In this document: positions 6,770 to 14,358 of the stretch, in pieces | Position numbering within the stretch: the stretch's first letter is position 1 | How the letters are laid out: each line of letters begins with the position of its first letter | Origin: Acidimicrobiia bacterium | GTDB taxonomy: Bacteria > Actinomycetota > Acidimicrobiia > Spongiisociales > ZC4RG35 | DNA length: 34,021 nucleotides | Direction of reading: 5' to 3' | Assembly (NCBI GenBank): GCA_025937235.1 | Contig: JAICRU010000028.1 | Coordinates: 1-34,021, forward strand | Program-made: the position numbers and the translations under genes | The notes under the pieces: generated by a model | Told to the model about the DNA's origin: nothing | The model's database searches: none | The model's input: the letters and a program-made list of their open reading frames with translations, nothing else

Positions 6770-7988
6770 GCTCGATGACCGTGCTGATCCCCTGTCCTAC
6801 CCCGATGCACATCGTCGCCAGCCCGTAGCGGCCGCCACGCCGGCCGAGCTCGTGGGTGAGAGTGGTCAGGATCCGAGCTCCGGATGCGCCGAGCGGATGG
6901 CCTAGGGCGATCGCACCCCCATTGACATTGAGCCGGTCAGGGTCGATCTCGAGCAGACGTTGGCAGGCCACGGCTTGTGCGGCGAAGGCCTCGTTGATCT
7001 CGACCAGGTCCAAGTCGCCGACCTCGATCCCGGCCCGGTCAAGTGCCTTCTCCGACGCAGGGACCGGTCCGATCCCCATCGCGTCGGGGTGGACGCCGGC
7101 GGCGGCGGAGGAGACGATTCGGGCCATCGGGGTCAACCCATGGGTCTCCAGCCCGTGGTCAGTCGCCAGGAGCAGAGCTGCGGACCCGTCGTTCATGGGG
7201 GACGAGTTGCCCGCGGTGACCGTGCCGTCCTCCTTGAATACAGGTGGCAGCTTGGCCAGGGCCTCCATCGAGGTGTCGGGTCGGGGTCCCTCGTCTGCCG
7301 CGATGGTCCGGCTCTCACGTCGTCTCGCGTCGATGGGAACCTCGATCGGCTCGATCTCATCATCGAACCTTCCTGCCGCCACCGCGGCCAGGGCCCGCTC
7401 GTGACTGCGCAGGGCGAAGGCGTCCTGGTCTTCTCGACCGATTTCGTGCTTCGCGGCGACGACCTCCGCGGTCATGCCGAGCGTGATTGGGGGGTAGAGC
7501 TCCTCCATCCTCGGGTTGACCAGCCGCCATCCCAACACGGTGTCGACCACCTCCGGTGTCCCCGTGGCGAAGGCGCGATCGGGCTTCATCATCACGTAGG
7601 GGGACCTGGTCATCGACTCGGACCCTCCCACCAGGACTACGTCCCCCCAACCCGCGGCGAGGGCATGAGACCCCGAGACCACCGCCTGCATGCCGGACCC
7701 ACAGAGACGGTTGACCGTAGCCCCCGGGATCTCGATGGGGAGACCTCCGAGGAGGCCGGCCATCCTGGCGACGTTCCGATTGTCCTCACCTGCCTGGTTG
7801 GCCGCCCCCCAGTACACATCTTCGATTGCCATGGGGTCCAGACCGGGATTCCTCCCCAACAACCCGGCAATTGCCTGGGCGGCGAGGTCATCGGGCCGGA
7901 CGTGGGCCAGCTGGCCACCCAGCTTGCCCATGGCGGTCCGGCAAGCATCGACGATGTAGACATCACGGCTCATTCTCGCTTCGTTCAT
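6762..7988 (-). CDS. Thiolase (acetyl-CoA acyltransferase)
   Basis: A 408-residue thiolase II type enzyme. The nucleophile Cys96 lies in 'VNRLCGSGMQAV', the catalytic His364 in 'GGAIALGHPLGASGARI', and the second Cys394 in 'MCIGVGQG'; 'NEAFAAQAVA' is also present. It would cleave 3-oxoacyl-CoA to acetyl-CoA and a shortened acyl-CoA, or condense two acetyl-CoA. The usual family N-terminus (M-R-VYIVDA-RTA-GK) fits an ATG at 7973 as well as the longer start at 7988. It is the first gene of the minus-strand operon thiolase, CoA-transferase, SDR-like, SDR. Order and content recall the fadA2/fabG4/htdX area of mycobacteria (established knowledge), although the strands differ. Confidence 0.92.
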   Translation of the reverse strand: MNEARMSRDVYIVDACRTAMGKLGGQLAHVRPDDLAAQAIAGLLGRNPGLDPMAIEDVYWGAANQAGEDNRNVARMAGLLGGLPIEIPGATVNRLCGSGMQAVVSGSHALAAGWGDVVLVGGSESMTRSPYVMMKPDRAFATGTPEVVDTVLGWRLVNPRMEELYPPITLGMTAEVVAAKHEIGREDQDAFALRSHERALAAVAAGRFDDEIEPIEVPIDARRRESRTIAADEGPRPDTSMEALAKLPPVFKEDGTVTAGNSSPMNDGSAALLLATDHGLETHGLTPMARIVSSAAAGVHPDAMGIGPVPASEKALDRAGIEVGDLDLVEINEAFAAQAVACQRLLEIDPDRLNVNGGAIALGHPLGASGARILTTLTHELGRRGGRYGLATMCIGVGQGISTVIERV

Positions 7989-8062
7989 CCCTGGGTCACC
8001 GTTTGGGTCTGGCCGGGGTGGGGTAGGGGGGAACCCCTATTCCTCCGGGAATCCGCGCCCCG

Positions 8063-8081
8063 TAATTTCAGTTGACAAGGA
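8063..8081 (+). promoter_or_regulatory. Possible -10 box and ribosome site for small membrane peptide
   Basis: TAATTT at 8063-8068 could serve as a -10 box, with transcription starting near 8075. AAGGA at 8077-8081 is a good Shine-Dalgarno match eight bases before the ATG at 8090. A TTGACA at 8072-8077 has no -10 at proper distance. Just upstream, 8024-8039 is a hairpin TAGGGG-GGAA-CCCCTA of unknown role. Confidence 0.4.
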
Positions 8082-8089
8082 CGATAGAG

Positions 8090-8182
8090 ATGAACGAGCC
8101 CAGACGAGACTCAACCAGCATGATGGCCTACGCACCGGCCGGGCTGCTCGTTCTCTACGTCATCATCCGCCTCATGGTCTGA
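8090..8182 (+). CDS. Predicted 30-residue single-pass membrane peptide
   Basis: ATG 8090 to TGA 8180-8182 encodes 30 residues: a charged start (MNEPRRDSTS) followed by a hydrophobic helix (MMAYAPAGLLVLYVIIRLMV), ending almost at the membrane segment. A Shine-Dalgarno AAGGA sits eight bases upstream. The positive residues at the N-terminal side suggest N-in topology. It occupies the only sizeable gap in this part of the window (7989-8198), divergent from the thiolase operon and just before the HhH-GPD gene. I do not recognise it. It could be chance, since an ORF of 30 codons is short, but the ribosome site plus coherent hydrophobic segment favour a real gene. Confidence 0.45.
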   Translation: MNEPRRDSTSMMAYAPAGLLVLYVIIRLMV

Positions 8183-8186
8183 TCAC

Positions 8187-8192
8187 TAGCTT
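8187..8192 (+). promoter_or_regulatory. -10 box (TAGCTT) for HhH-GPD gene
   Basis: TAGCTT ends six bases (GGGCCC) before the ATG at 8199, with no Shine-Dalgarno sequence. It lies right after the stop of the small peptide, giving the HhH-GPD gene its own leaderless promoter. Confidence 0.5.
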
Positions 8193-8198
8193 GGGCCC

Positions 8199-8759
8199 AT
8201 GGACCGACCCGAGCTCCTTCCCTTCACCGAGTCCGACGAGGCAAACCATCTCCTCGCGTCCGATGGCTTCGCCCTGCTCATGGGCATGCTGCTCGACCAG
8301 CAGTTCCCCATGGAGCGAGCCTTCTACGGGCCTCAATTGCTCAAGGAGCGGATGAGGGGCATTCTGACCCCGAAGAGCGTGGCCGGGGCCGATCCGGACG
8401 AGCTGGAAGTCATCTTCCGTGGCCCACCCGCGATCCATCGCTACCCGGCTTCGATGGCCAAGCGAACCCAGGAACTGGCCAGGGCCGTCATCGACGATTA
8501 CGGCGGGAAGGCCGAAGATTTGTGGGAAACCGCGCACGACGGTGCGGAGCTATTGCGGCGTCTGAGGGAACTGCCCGGCTTTGGGGCGGAGAAATCTCGC
8601 ATCTTCGTCGGGCTCCTCGGGAAGCGCTTGGGGGTGCGCCCCGACGGATGGGAGGAGAAGGCGGCCGATTGGCCATCGATAGCAGACGTTGCCACATACG
8701 AAGACGTCATGGTCCTGCGTGAGAAGAAGAAGGCCATGAAGGCGGCCAAGCGGCCCTGA
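8199..8759 (+). CDS. HhH-GPD family protein (predicted DNA glycosylase-like)
   Basis: A 186-residue all-helical protein resembling the actinobacterial HhH-GPD family of TIGR03252. Early residues 'LLMGMLLDQQFPMERAFYGP' match the start of the EndoIII/AlkA-type fold, and 'LLRRLRELPGFGAEKSRIFVGLLGKRLGV' contains the helix-hairpin-helix (LPGFGAEKS), where the DNA backbone would bind. No Fe-S cluster cysteines are present and the protein is short for a full glycosylase. Its activity is uncharacterised as far as I know; a base-excision function is inference. The C-terminus is Lys-rich (EKKKAMKAAKRP). The start is fixed by the -10 box six bases before it. Confidence 0.83.
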   Translation: MDRPELLPFTESDEANHLLASDGFALLMGMLLDQQFPMERAFYGPQLLKERMRGILTPKSVAGADPDELEVIFRGPPAIHRYPASMAKRTQELARAVIDDYGGKAEDLWETAHDGAELLRRLRELPGFGAEKSRIFVGLLGKRLGVRPDGWEEKAADWPSIADVATYEDVMVLREKKKAMKAAKRP

Positions 8760-8820
8760 ACCGCTCAACCACCATCCCGTTCCTGCCGATAGGGGACCGC
8801 AAGGGAACGGAAGGGTTTCG

Positions 8821-9672
8821 ATGCATCTCTCGGGCCAGCTCTCTGACTGGAGCATGAACGACCTGCTCCAGATCATGCAGGTCACCAAGAAGACCGGTTC
8901 ACTCGACATCGAAGGCGAGCGTCGCGGGCGTGTCCATTTCCGCGACGGTCGGGTCACCGGGGCAGAGCTGACCGGGATCGACGGGGCCCACACCGGTTCG
9001 GATCGCGATGGTGTCGCCGACATCCTCTACGTGCTCGCTTCCGTCGACGAGGGGTCTTTCTCTGTCGGCGCAGCCGATGGGCCTGACGCCAAGGGCTGGA
9101 CGGTGGAGGAGGTCCTGGCAGACGTCGAGGCTCTGCAGACCCTGGAGAGCGAAGTGTCCGACTCCGGCCTGTTCGAGGCCAATGGAGTCAAGCTCACCCA
9201 CGAGGTGGGCGGCACGGTGACGCTAGAGCCGGCGGACTGGCAGACCTTCGCCAACCTGGTCCCAGCCTTCAGTTTCGCAGCACTGGAAGCCAAGTACGGT
9301 CGAGGGACTGCCGTCCGGATGTTCCACACCCTGAACCGCCTCGGCTTGGCCGAGGCCGCCGCCGTGCCGGAGGAGGAGGCCGACTGGCTCAACAGGCTCG
9401 CCGAAGTCGTCGCAACCGGGGCGACCTGGAATGGGCACACCGAGGCCTCGGAGACCTCCACCGAAGTGCCCGAGCCCGTCGAGGCAGGGGAATCGATCGA
9501 GCCGGCAACCGTTGAGGAGCCCGAGGTAGCGGAGCCCGAGCCCGTGCCCGTAGGCGAGAAGAGCCGGGTCCAGAGCGAGCTCAAGGGTGTGTCCGCCCCG
9601 GCGTCGACGACACTGACCGACGGCGTCTATGACGAGATCCGCCGTCTCCGGAGCCGAGTCGGCGATAAGTAA
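8821..9672 (+). CDS. DUF4388 (PATAN-type) domain protein
   Basis: A 283-residue protein whose first ~95 residues are a DUF4388 domain: 'LSGQLSDWSMNDLLQIMQVTKKTGSLDIEGERRGRVHFRDGRVTGAELTG', then a 'DILYVLASVDEGSFSV' segment. Such domains occur in two-component and gliding or polarity proteins and are thought to mediate protein contacts. Residues ~130-200 form a helical region ('WQTFANLVPAFSFAALEAKYGRG...FHTLNRLGLAEAA'), perhaps winged-helix-like. The rest is Glu/Pro/Val-rich and probably disordered, closing with a short basic helix 'YDEIRRLRSRVGDK'. A strong GGAAGGG (8809-8815) five bases before the ATG fixes the start, in contrast to its leaderless neighbours. Function is unknown. Confidence 0.78.
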   Translation: MHLSGQLSDWSMNDLLQIMQVTKKTGSLDIEGERRGRVHFRDGRVTGAELTGIDGAHTGSDRDGVADILYVLASVDEGSFSVGAADGPDAKGWTVEEVLADVEALQTLESEVSDSGLFEANGVKLTHEVGGTVTLEPADWQTFANLVPAFSFAALEAKYGRGTAVRMFHTLNRLGLAEAAAVPEEEADWLNRLAEVVATGATWNGHTEASETSTEVPEPVEAGESIEPATVEEPEVAEPEPVPVGEKSRVQSELKGVSAPASTTLTDGVYDEIRRLRSRVGDK

Positions 9673-9675
9673 CGT
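9670..9675 (+). promoter_or_regulatory. -10 box (TAACGT) for uridine kinase gene
   Basis: TAACGT ends eight bases before the ATG at 9684 and overlaps the TAA stop of the preceding gene. No clear Shine-Dalgarno sequence is present. Weaker than the other cases because the TAA is required by the stop codon. Confidence 0.35.
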
Positions 9676-9683
9676 CGCCGGGC

Positions 9684-10316
9684 ATGTCTGCCCGCGACCG
9701 CTCGCAAGATGGCGTACTGATCGTCGGCATCGCCGGCGGTTCCGGGTCGGGCAAATCCACCATCTCCCAATGGCTTCTCGGTCGCATGCCCGGGCAGGTG
9801 GCGATCATCCAGCACGACGCCTATTACCGGCACAGCCCGGAGCTCTCTTTCGAGCAGAGAGCGGCTGTCAACTACGACCATCCGGATTCACTCGACACCG
9901 CTCTGCTCGTCCAGCATCTGGACACCCTGCGCGATGGGGCGGCCGTGGAGCGGCCCACCTATGACTTCTCCCGGCATTTGCGAGCCGACGAGGTGGTCAT
10001 GGTCGAGCCACTCGCCGTGATCCTGGTCGAGGGCATCCTGGTCCTGGCCGAGCCAAACCTTCGCGCAGAGCTGGACTTCAAGGTGTTCGTGGACACCGCG
10101 GCCGACATCAGATTGGCTCGGCGCATCGAACGGGACATCGAAGAGAGAGGTAGGACAGTCTCTTCGATCATCGGTCAGTACTTCACGACGGTCAGGCCGA
10201 TGCATCTGGAGTTCGTCGAGCCCTCCAAGACTCACGCCGACATCGTGGTTGGCGGCGAGCCGGGGTCGAGTGGCCCAGAGGAAGTGCTCGGCTCGATCAA
10301 CTCCAGACTGGGGTGA
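9684..10316 (+). CDS. udk: Uridine kinase
   Basis: A 210-residue P-loop kinase. Walker A is GGSGSGKST (18-26). Other family signatures are 'IIQHDAYYRHSPEL' (Asp that contacts the nucleoside), 'NYDHPDSLDTALL', 'PTYDFSRHLR', 'ILVEGILVLAEPNLR', and the lid segment 'RRIERDIEERGRTVSSIIGQYFTTVRPMHLEFVEPSK'. It phosphorylates uridine and cytidine with a nucleoside triphosphate in pyrimidine salvage. Length is normal for bacterial Udk. It stands between the DUF4388 gene and proC with no clear functional partner, so its placement seems incidental. Confidence 0.93.
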   Translation: MSARDRSQDGVLIVGIAGGSGSGKSTISQWLLGRMPGQVAIIQHDAYYRHSPELSFEQRAAVNYDHPDSLDTALLVQHLDTLRDGAAVERPTYDFSRHLRADEVVMVEPLAVILVEGILVLAEPNLRAELDFKVFVDTAADIRLARRIERDIEERGRTVSSIIGQYFTTVRPMHLEFVEPSKTHADIVVGGEPGSSGPEEVLGSINSRLG

Positions 10317-10331
10317 GCAGCCACCCATTCG

Positions 10332-10337
10332 TATAAT
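10332..10337 (+). promoter_or_regulatory. -10 box (consensus TATAAT) for proC
   Basis: A perfect TATAAT ends six bases before the ATG at 10344, within the 27-base gap after udk. No Shine-Dalgarno sequence follows. This is the best single example of a leaderless promoter in the window. Confidence 0.65.
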
Positions 10338-10343
10338 TCGCCC

Positions 10344-11156
10344 ATGGCGGCTCATCCCTCCGTAGCGATCATCGGCCTGGGAGCGATGGGCGAGGCATTG
10401 CGTCGGGGCCTCGAACGCGCCGGCTGGTCACCAGAGGAGATGGCCCTCGCCGTGCGTCGTGAGGAACTGGCCACCGAGCTGTCCTCGGCCACCGCTTCGG
10501 TGGTAACGCTCGAACCGCTGGAGGCCATCGCCGACCGTGATGTCATCGTGGTCTCGGTCAAGCCGCGCGATGTCGCTGCGGTGATCCGGAGCATCGCCCA
10601 CGGCATCTCGGAGACCCAGATGATCCTGTCGTTGGCCGCGGGAGTCACCACGAGCACGTATGAGAACGAGCTGGGCGACATCGCGGTGGTGAGGGCCATG
10701 CCGAACACGCCGGCTCTGGTGGGTGAGGGTGTGACCGGTATCGCCCGCGGTGCCTATGCAGGTGAGCAGCACCTCAAGCTCGCCGTCGAGATCCTCGGGG
10801 CGGTGGGTGCGGTTCGGATCATGGACGAGTCCCTTCTCGATGCGGTCACGGCCGTCTCCGGAACTGGCCCGGCCTATGTGTTCCTTCTGGCCGAGGCGCT
10901 GACCGAGGCCGCGGTCCGTGAGGGCCTGCCCCGGGATGTGGCGGAGGCCTTCGTGCACCAGACGATTCGCGGCTCGGGGCATCTCCTGACCGACACCGAT
11001 GCCACGCCGGCGGAGCTGCGTTCGCAGGTGACATCACCCGGTGGCACGACCGCTGCCGCCGTTCACATCCTCGAGGAGCGTGGATTCAGGGCGCTCGTGG
11101 AGGACGCGGTTCAGGCCGCAGCCCAACGAGCGGCAGAGCTCGGGCTTCAGGGTTGA
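10344..11156 (+). CDS. proC: Pyrroline-5-carboxylate reductase
   Basis: A 270-residue ProC. The N-terminal Rossmann domain has 'VAIIGLGAMGEALRRGL' and 'VVSVKPRDVAAVI'; the middle has 'MPNTPALVGEGVTGI'; the dimer-forming C-terminal helices contain 'DAVTAVSGTGPAYVFLLAEALTEAAVREGLP' and 'QVTSPGGTTAAAVHILEERGFR', the family signature. It reduces 1-pyrroline-5-carboxylate to proline with NAD(P)H in the cytoplasm. Its stop overlaps the TTG start of the proline dehydrogenase gene by four bases, so synthesis and degradation of proline are encoded on one mRNA, which is uncommon and discussed under findings. Confidence 0.95.
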   Translation: MAAHPSVAIIGLGAMGEALRRGLERAGWSPEEMALAVRREELATELSSATASVVTLEPLEAIADRDVIVVSVKPRDVAAVIRSIAHGISETQMILSLAAGVTTSTYENELGDIAVVRAMPNTPALVGEGVTGIARGAYAGEQHLKLAVEILGAVGAVRIMDESLLDAVTAVSGTGPAYVFLLAEALTEAAVREGLPRDVAEAFVHQTIRGSGHLLTDTDATPAELRSQVTSPGGTTAAAVHILEERGFRALVEDAVQAAAQRAAELGLQG

Positions 11157-12064
11157 GTGTCTTCTCCAGGATGGTCATGGCCCTCACCGAGGCCGGGCCA
11201 GTGGAGAGGACCATCACCGGCACCAGGCCGGGCAGGGCCCTGGCCGGCAGATTCGTGGCCGGTGACACCCTGGACGACGGGGTGGCAGCGGCCCACCGCC
11301 TCAACGAGCAAGGGTTCCTCGTCTCGCTGGACCTGCTCGGAGAGGAGTGCTTCGACCGCGCCACTGCCTTCGCAGCCCGGGACGAGTATCTCCAGGGTCT
11401 CGACCGGATTGGAGAGGAGTCGCTCCGGGCCAACATCTCGATCAAGCTGACCCAGCTGGGGCTGGCCTTCGACGACTCGTTGGCGATCGATCTCCTGGAC
11501 AGCCTGGCCGAGCGGGCCGCGGCGCTGGAGACCACGGTGACCATCGACATGGAGGACTCCCGTTACACCGAGGCCACGGTCGGCATCTATGAGAAGGCCC
11601 AATCCAGACACGGCAACCTCGGCCTCGCCCTCCAGGCCTACCTGCATCGGACCGCGGCCGATCTGAGACGTCTGATGCCGCTCGGCGGGCACATCAGGCT
11701 GTGCAAAGGGGCGTATGTTGAGGAGCCGGATGTCGCCCTCATGTCCAATGCCGACATCGACAATGCATTCGCCCGGCTCCTCGACGACCTGATGAAGTTC
11801 GAGGCAGTGAGGCCGGCCATCGCCACCCACGACGGAGGCCTGATCAGCCTGACCCGGGAGCTGGCCAGGAAGCGCACCTCCTCCTTCGAGTTCCAGATGC
11901 TGTATGGGGTCCGAACCACGCTGCAGCGCGAGCTTGCCGATGCCGGCTACCCGGTCCGCGTCTACCTCCCCTTCGGATCGAAGTGGTATCCGTATCTCAC
12001 CCGGCGTCTTGCCGAGCGACCCTCCAACGCCTGGTTCTTCATCAGATCGGTCTTCGGATCCTGA
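11153..12064 (+). CDS. Proline dehydrogenase (monofunctional)
   Basis: A 303-residue FAD-dependent proline dehydrogenase, the stand-alone (non-PutA) type. The beta/alpha barrel motifs are visible: 'RANISIKLTQLGLAFDD', 'VTIDMEDSRYTEATVGIY', 'GHIRLCKGAYVEEPDVAL', 'AIATHDGG', 'FEFQMLYGVR', and the C-terminal 'YLPFGSKWYPYLTRRLAERPSNAWFFIRSVF' that holds FAD and proline. It oxidises proline to pyrroline-5-carboxylate and passes electrons to quinone. The TTG at 11153 overlaps the proC stop (TTGA); an ATG at 11171 is a fallback start. No P5C dehydrogenase gene is in the window. It is followed by a long inverted repeat that may end the transcript. Confidence 0.92.
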   Translation: MSVFSRMVMALTEAGPVERTITGTRPGRALAGRFVAGDTLDDGVAAAHRLNEQGFLVSLDLLGEECFDRATAFAARDEYLQGLDRIGEESLRANISIKLTQLGLAFDDSLAIDLLDSLAERAAALETTVTIDMEDSRYTEATVGIYEKAQSRHGNLGLALQAYLHRTAADLRRLMPLGGHIRLCKGAYVEEPDVALMSNADIDNAFARLLDDLMKFEAVRPAIATHDGGLISLTRELARKRTSSFEFQMLYGVRTTLQRELADAGYPVRVYLPFGSKWYPYLTRRLAERPSNAWFFIRSVFGS

Positions 12065-12076
12065 TCTCCTTGCGTG

Positions 12077-12118
12077 ATTGGGACCGAGAGCTCCGTATTG
12101 ACACGGCGCGGTCCCAAT
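12077..12118. repeat. 10-bp inverted repeat with inner hairpin, possible terminator
   Basis: ATTGGGACCG (12077-12086) and its exact reverse complement CGGTCCCAAT (12109-12118) frame a 22-base interior that itself contains CCGT (12093-12096) and ACGG (12103-12106). The structure starts 12 bases after the proline dehydrogenase stop and ends 20 bases before the -10 of the next gene. It could be a U-less terminator, an operator or a small structured RNA element. TTGACA at 12098-12103 has no -10 at usual spacing. Confidence 0.55.
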
Positions 12119-12138
12119 TACATCAGGGCAGGCGGCAA

Positions 12139-12144
12139 TAGAGT
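12139..12144 (+). promoter_or_regulatory. -10 box (TAGAGT) for etfD-like gene
   Basis: TAGAGT ends six bases (GCCGCC) before the ATG at 12151, implying leaderless transcription of the Fe-S oxidoreductase gene. Confidence 0.5.
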
Positions 12145-12150
12145 GCCGCC

Positions 12151-14358
12151 ATGGCTCTGACCGAGGAGAGACGAGAGGAGGCGGCGCCGGCCCGGCCCCG
12201 CGTTGGCCTGGCCCGAGCCCTGGAAGCGTTGGGCATCCTCCTGGCGCTGGGGACCCTGGCCCTTGGAATCCTCGGGACCCTCCCCGAGCATCCGAGCTTC
12301 GAGGTGGGCCGCGAGGTGTTCGGGAACATCCCTCCTGCGCTTCAGGTCGTCTTCTACGTGGGCGTCGCCGGCTTCCTCTGGCTCATGCTCCATCTATTCG
12401 CCCGGCGAGCCAGGGAATGGTCGCTCGGGTCGCCCGATGACCGGAGCGGGCTCTTGGGGCGGAGGATCAAGGCCCTCGACTCCGGCTTGCGCATGAAGAC
12501 ACTCATGCGGGACCCGCGAGCGGGTCTGGTCCATTCCGCCCTGTACTACGGATTCCTCGTCCTTTTCCTCGGGACCGTCATCCTGGAGATCGATCACATC
12601 CTCCCCGGCAGCCTCAAGTTCCTCCACGGCGTGGTCTATCAGGGCTACTCGGCGGTGCTCGACCTGGCCTCTCTCGTCTTCCTCGGCGGCGTCGTCCTCT
12701 TCGCCCTCAATCGATACGTGGTGAGACCGGGTCGCATCCGCACCAAGACCAAACCCGAGGACGCCTTGATCCTCGGTCTCCTCGCCGTGATGGGGGTGAC
12801 CGGCCTTCTCACCGAGTCGGCCCGCATCAGCTTGTCCGGCCGGCCTGCGTTCGAGGTGTGGTCGTTCGTCGGGTATCCGCTTTCGGCGCTCATCGCCGAG
12901 ACCTCGGCCGCCGGCCTCCACCGTGCGTTCTGGGTCATCCACGTCGCCTCGTTCGTCGGCTTCCTCGTCGTCGTCCCGGTAACCAAGCTGCGCCACATGT
13001 TCACCTCGCCGGCGAACATGTTCCTCTCGCCCCGTGCCCGCCCCAAGGGGGCGATGAGGGAGATGCCCAACCTGCTCGAGGCCGAGGACGTCGAGACCAT
13101 CGGAGCATCTGTGGTGACCGACCTCACCTGGAAGCAGATATTCGACACCGACGCCTGCACCATCTGTGGCCGTTGCACATCGGTGTGCCCGGCCAATATC
13201 ACGGGAAAGCCCCTCGACCCTAGGGAGATGGTGATCAAGACCGGCGAGGTGGCCGCCTCCGTCGCCGGGGTCTCCGCCCCGGTGTCTTCTCTTGCGATGC
13301 TCGATGGCGAGGGCAAATTGTTCGACAGGGTGCAGCCGGACGAGGTCTTCGCCTGCGTGACCTGCCGTGCCTGTGACGAGATCTGCCCGGTGGACATCGA
13401 GATCCTCGACCGGATCCTCGACATGCGGCGTTATCTCACCCTCATGGAATCGCAGTTCCCATCGGAGCTCGGACGCGCCTTCGTCTCCATGGAGAACCAG
13501 GCAAATCCGTGGGGCCTGAACCGTCAGGCCCGTGCCGACTGGACGAAGGAGCTCGACTTCGAGATCCCTGTCTTCGGTGAGAACGGGAAGGAGAAGGCGG
13601 ACTATCTCTGGTTCGTCGGCTGTGCAGGGTCATATGACGACCGAAACACCGCCGTCTCGGTCTCGCTCGCCCGTCTTCTCCACCGAGCCGGGATCGACTT
13701 CGCCATCCTCGGCCCCAGGGAGGCATGCAACGGCGACCCGGCCCGGCGCGCCGGCAACGAGCTGGTCTATCAGCAGCTGGCCCTGGAGAACATCGCCAGC
13801 TTCGAGGAGCTGGGGGTGACCAGGGTCATCACCCAGTGCGCCCACTGCTTCAACACCATCGCCAACGAGTATCCGCAGCTCGGCGGCAGCTACGAGGTCA
13901 TTCATCACAGCCAGCTCTTGTCGGAACTGCTCACCCAGGGGCGGCTCGAGACAACGCCCGGATCTGAGGGCATGTCCAAGAAGGTGGCTTATCACGACCC
14001 CTGTTATCTCGGCCGTCACAACGACATCTATCTCGCACCCAGGTCCGTCGTCGGCGCAGGTTCGATGGAGCTGGTGGAGATGCCACGACACGGGACACGG
14101 GCCCTGTGCTGTGGCGCTGGTGGGGCGCGGTTCTGGATGGAGGAGCAGACCGGGAAGAAGATCAACATCGAGCGGGCTGAAGAGGCCCTGGCCACCGGGG
14201 CGCACGAGATCGCGGTGGCATGCCCGTTCTGCTTCGTGATGCTCGACGACGGAGTGAAGGAATTGGGCCGCGAGGACGTGAGAGTGCGCGACCTGGCCAT
14301 GATCCTGGCCGACGACATGGATCGGGCCGACGCGAGGAGCAGCGCCGGAGGCGAGTGA
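12151..14358 (+). CDS. Membrane Fe-S oxidoreductase, EtfD-like ETF:quinone oxidoreductase
   Basis: A 735-residue fusion. Residues ~15-300 contain about six membrane helices of the NarI/HdrE cytochrome b type. Two ferredoxin-like clusters follow: 'CTICGRCTSVCPA' near 336 and 'CVTCRACDEICPV' near 402. Two CCG domains of HdrD type follow, the first with 'GCAGSYDDRN', 'CNGDPARRAGNE' and 'TQCAHCFNTI', the second with 'YHDPCYLGRHNDIY', 'ALCCGAGGARFWM' and 'ACPFCFVML'. This architecture is that of mycobacterial EtfD (Rv0338c), which takes electrons from ETF during acyl-CoA oxidation and reduces menaquinone. ETF genes are not in the window. A heterodisulfide-reductase-like role with another donor is the alternative. 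The stop overlaps the next GTG by four bases. Confidence 0.85.
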   Translation: MALTEERREEAAPARPRVGLARALEALGILLALGTLALGILGTLPEHPSFEVGREVFGNIPPALQVVFYVGVAGFLWLMLHLFARRAREWSLGSPDDRSGLLGRRIKALDSGLRMKTLMRDPRAGLVHSALYYGFLVLFLGTVILEIDHILPGSLKFLHGVVYQGYSAVLDLASLVFLGGVVLFALNRYVVRPGRIRTKTKPEDALILGLLAVMGVTGLLTESARISLSGRPAFEVWSFVGYPLSALIAETSAAGLHRAFWVIHVASFVGFLVVVPVTKLRHMFTSPANMFLSPRARPKGAMREMPNLLEAEDVETIGASVVTDLTWKQIFDTDACTICGRCTSVCPANITGKPLDPREMVIKTGEVAASVAGVSAPVSSLAMLDGEGKLFDRVQPDEVFACVTCRACDEICPVDIEILDRILDMRRYLTLMESQFPSELGRAFVSMENQANPWGLNRQARADWTKELDFEIPVFGENGKEKADYLWFVGCAGSYDDRNTAVSVSLARLLHRAGIDFAILGPREACNGDPARRAGNELVYQQLALENIASFEELGVTRVITQCAHCFNTIANEYPQLGGSYEVIHHSQLLSELLTQGRLETTPGSEGMSKKVAYHDPCYLGRHNDIYLAPRSVVGAGSMELVEMPRHGTRALCCGAGGARFWMEEQTGKKINIERAEEALATGAHEIAVACPFCFVMLDDGVKELGREDVRVRDLAMILADDMDRADARSSAGGE

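Noticed and set aside
8024-8039. Hairpin TAGGGG-GGAA-CCCCTA upstream of the small peptide
   Set aside because: A 6-bp stem in a G/C-run region; no T-run, no clear link to either promoter. Mentioned with the promoter only.
12098-12103. TTGACA as a -35 box for the etfD-like gene
   Set aside because: It is 35 bases from the -10 at 12139, twice the usual distance, and no other -10 lies at 16-18 bases.
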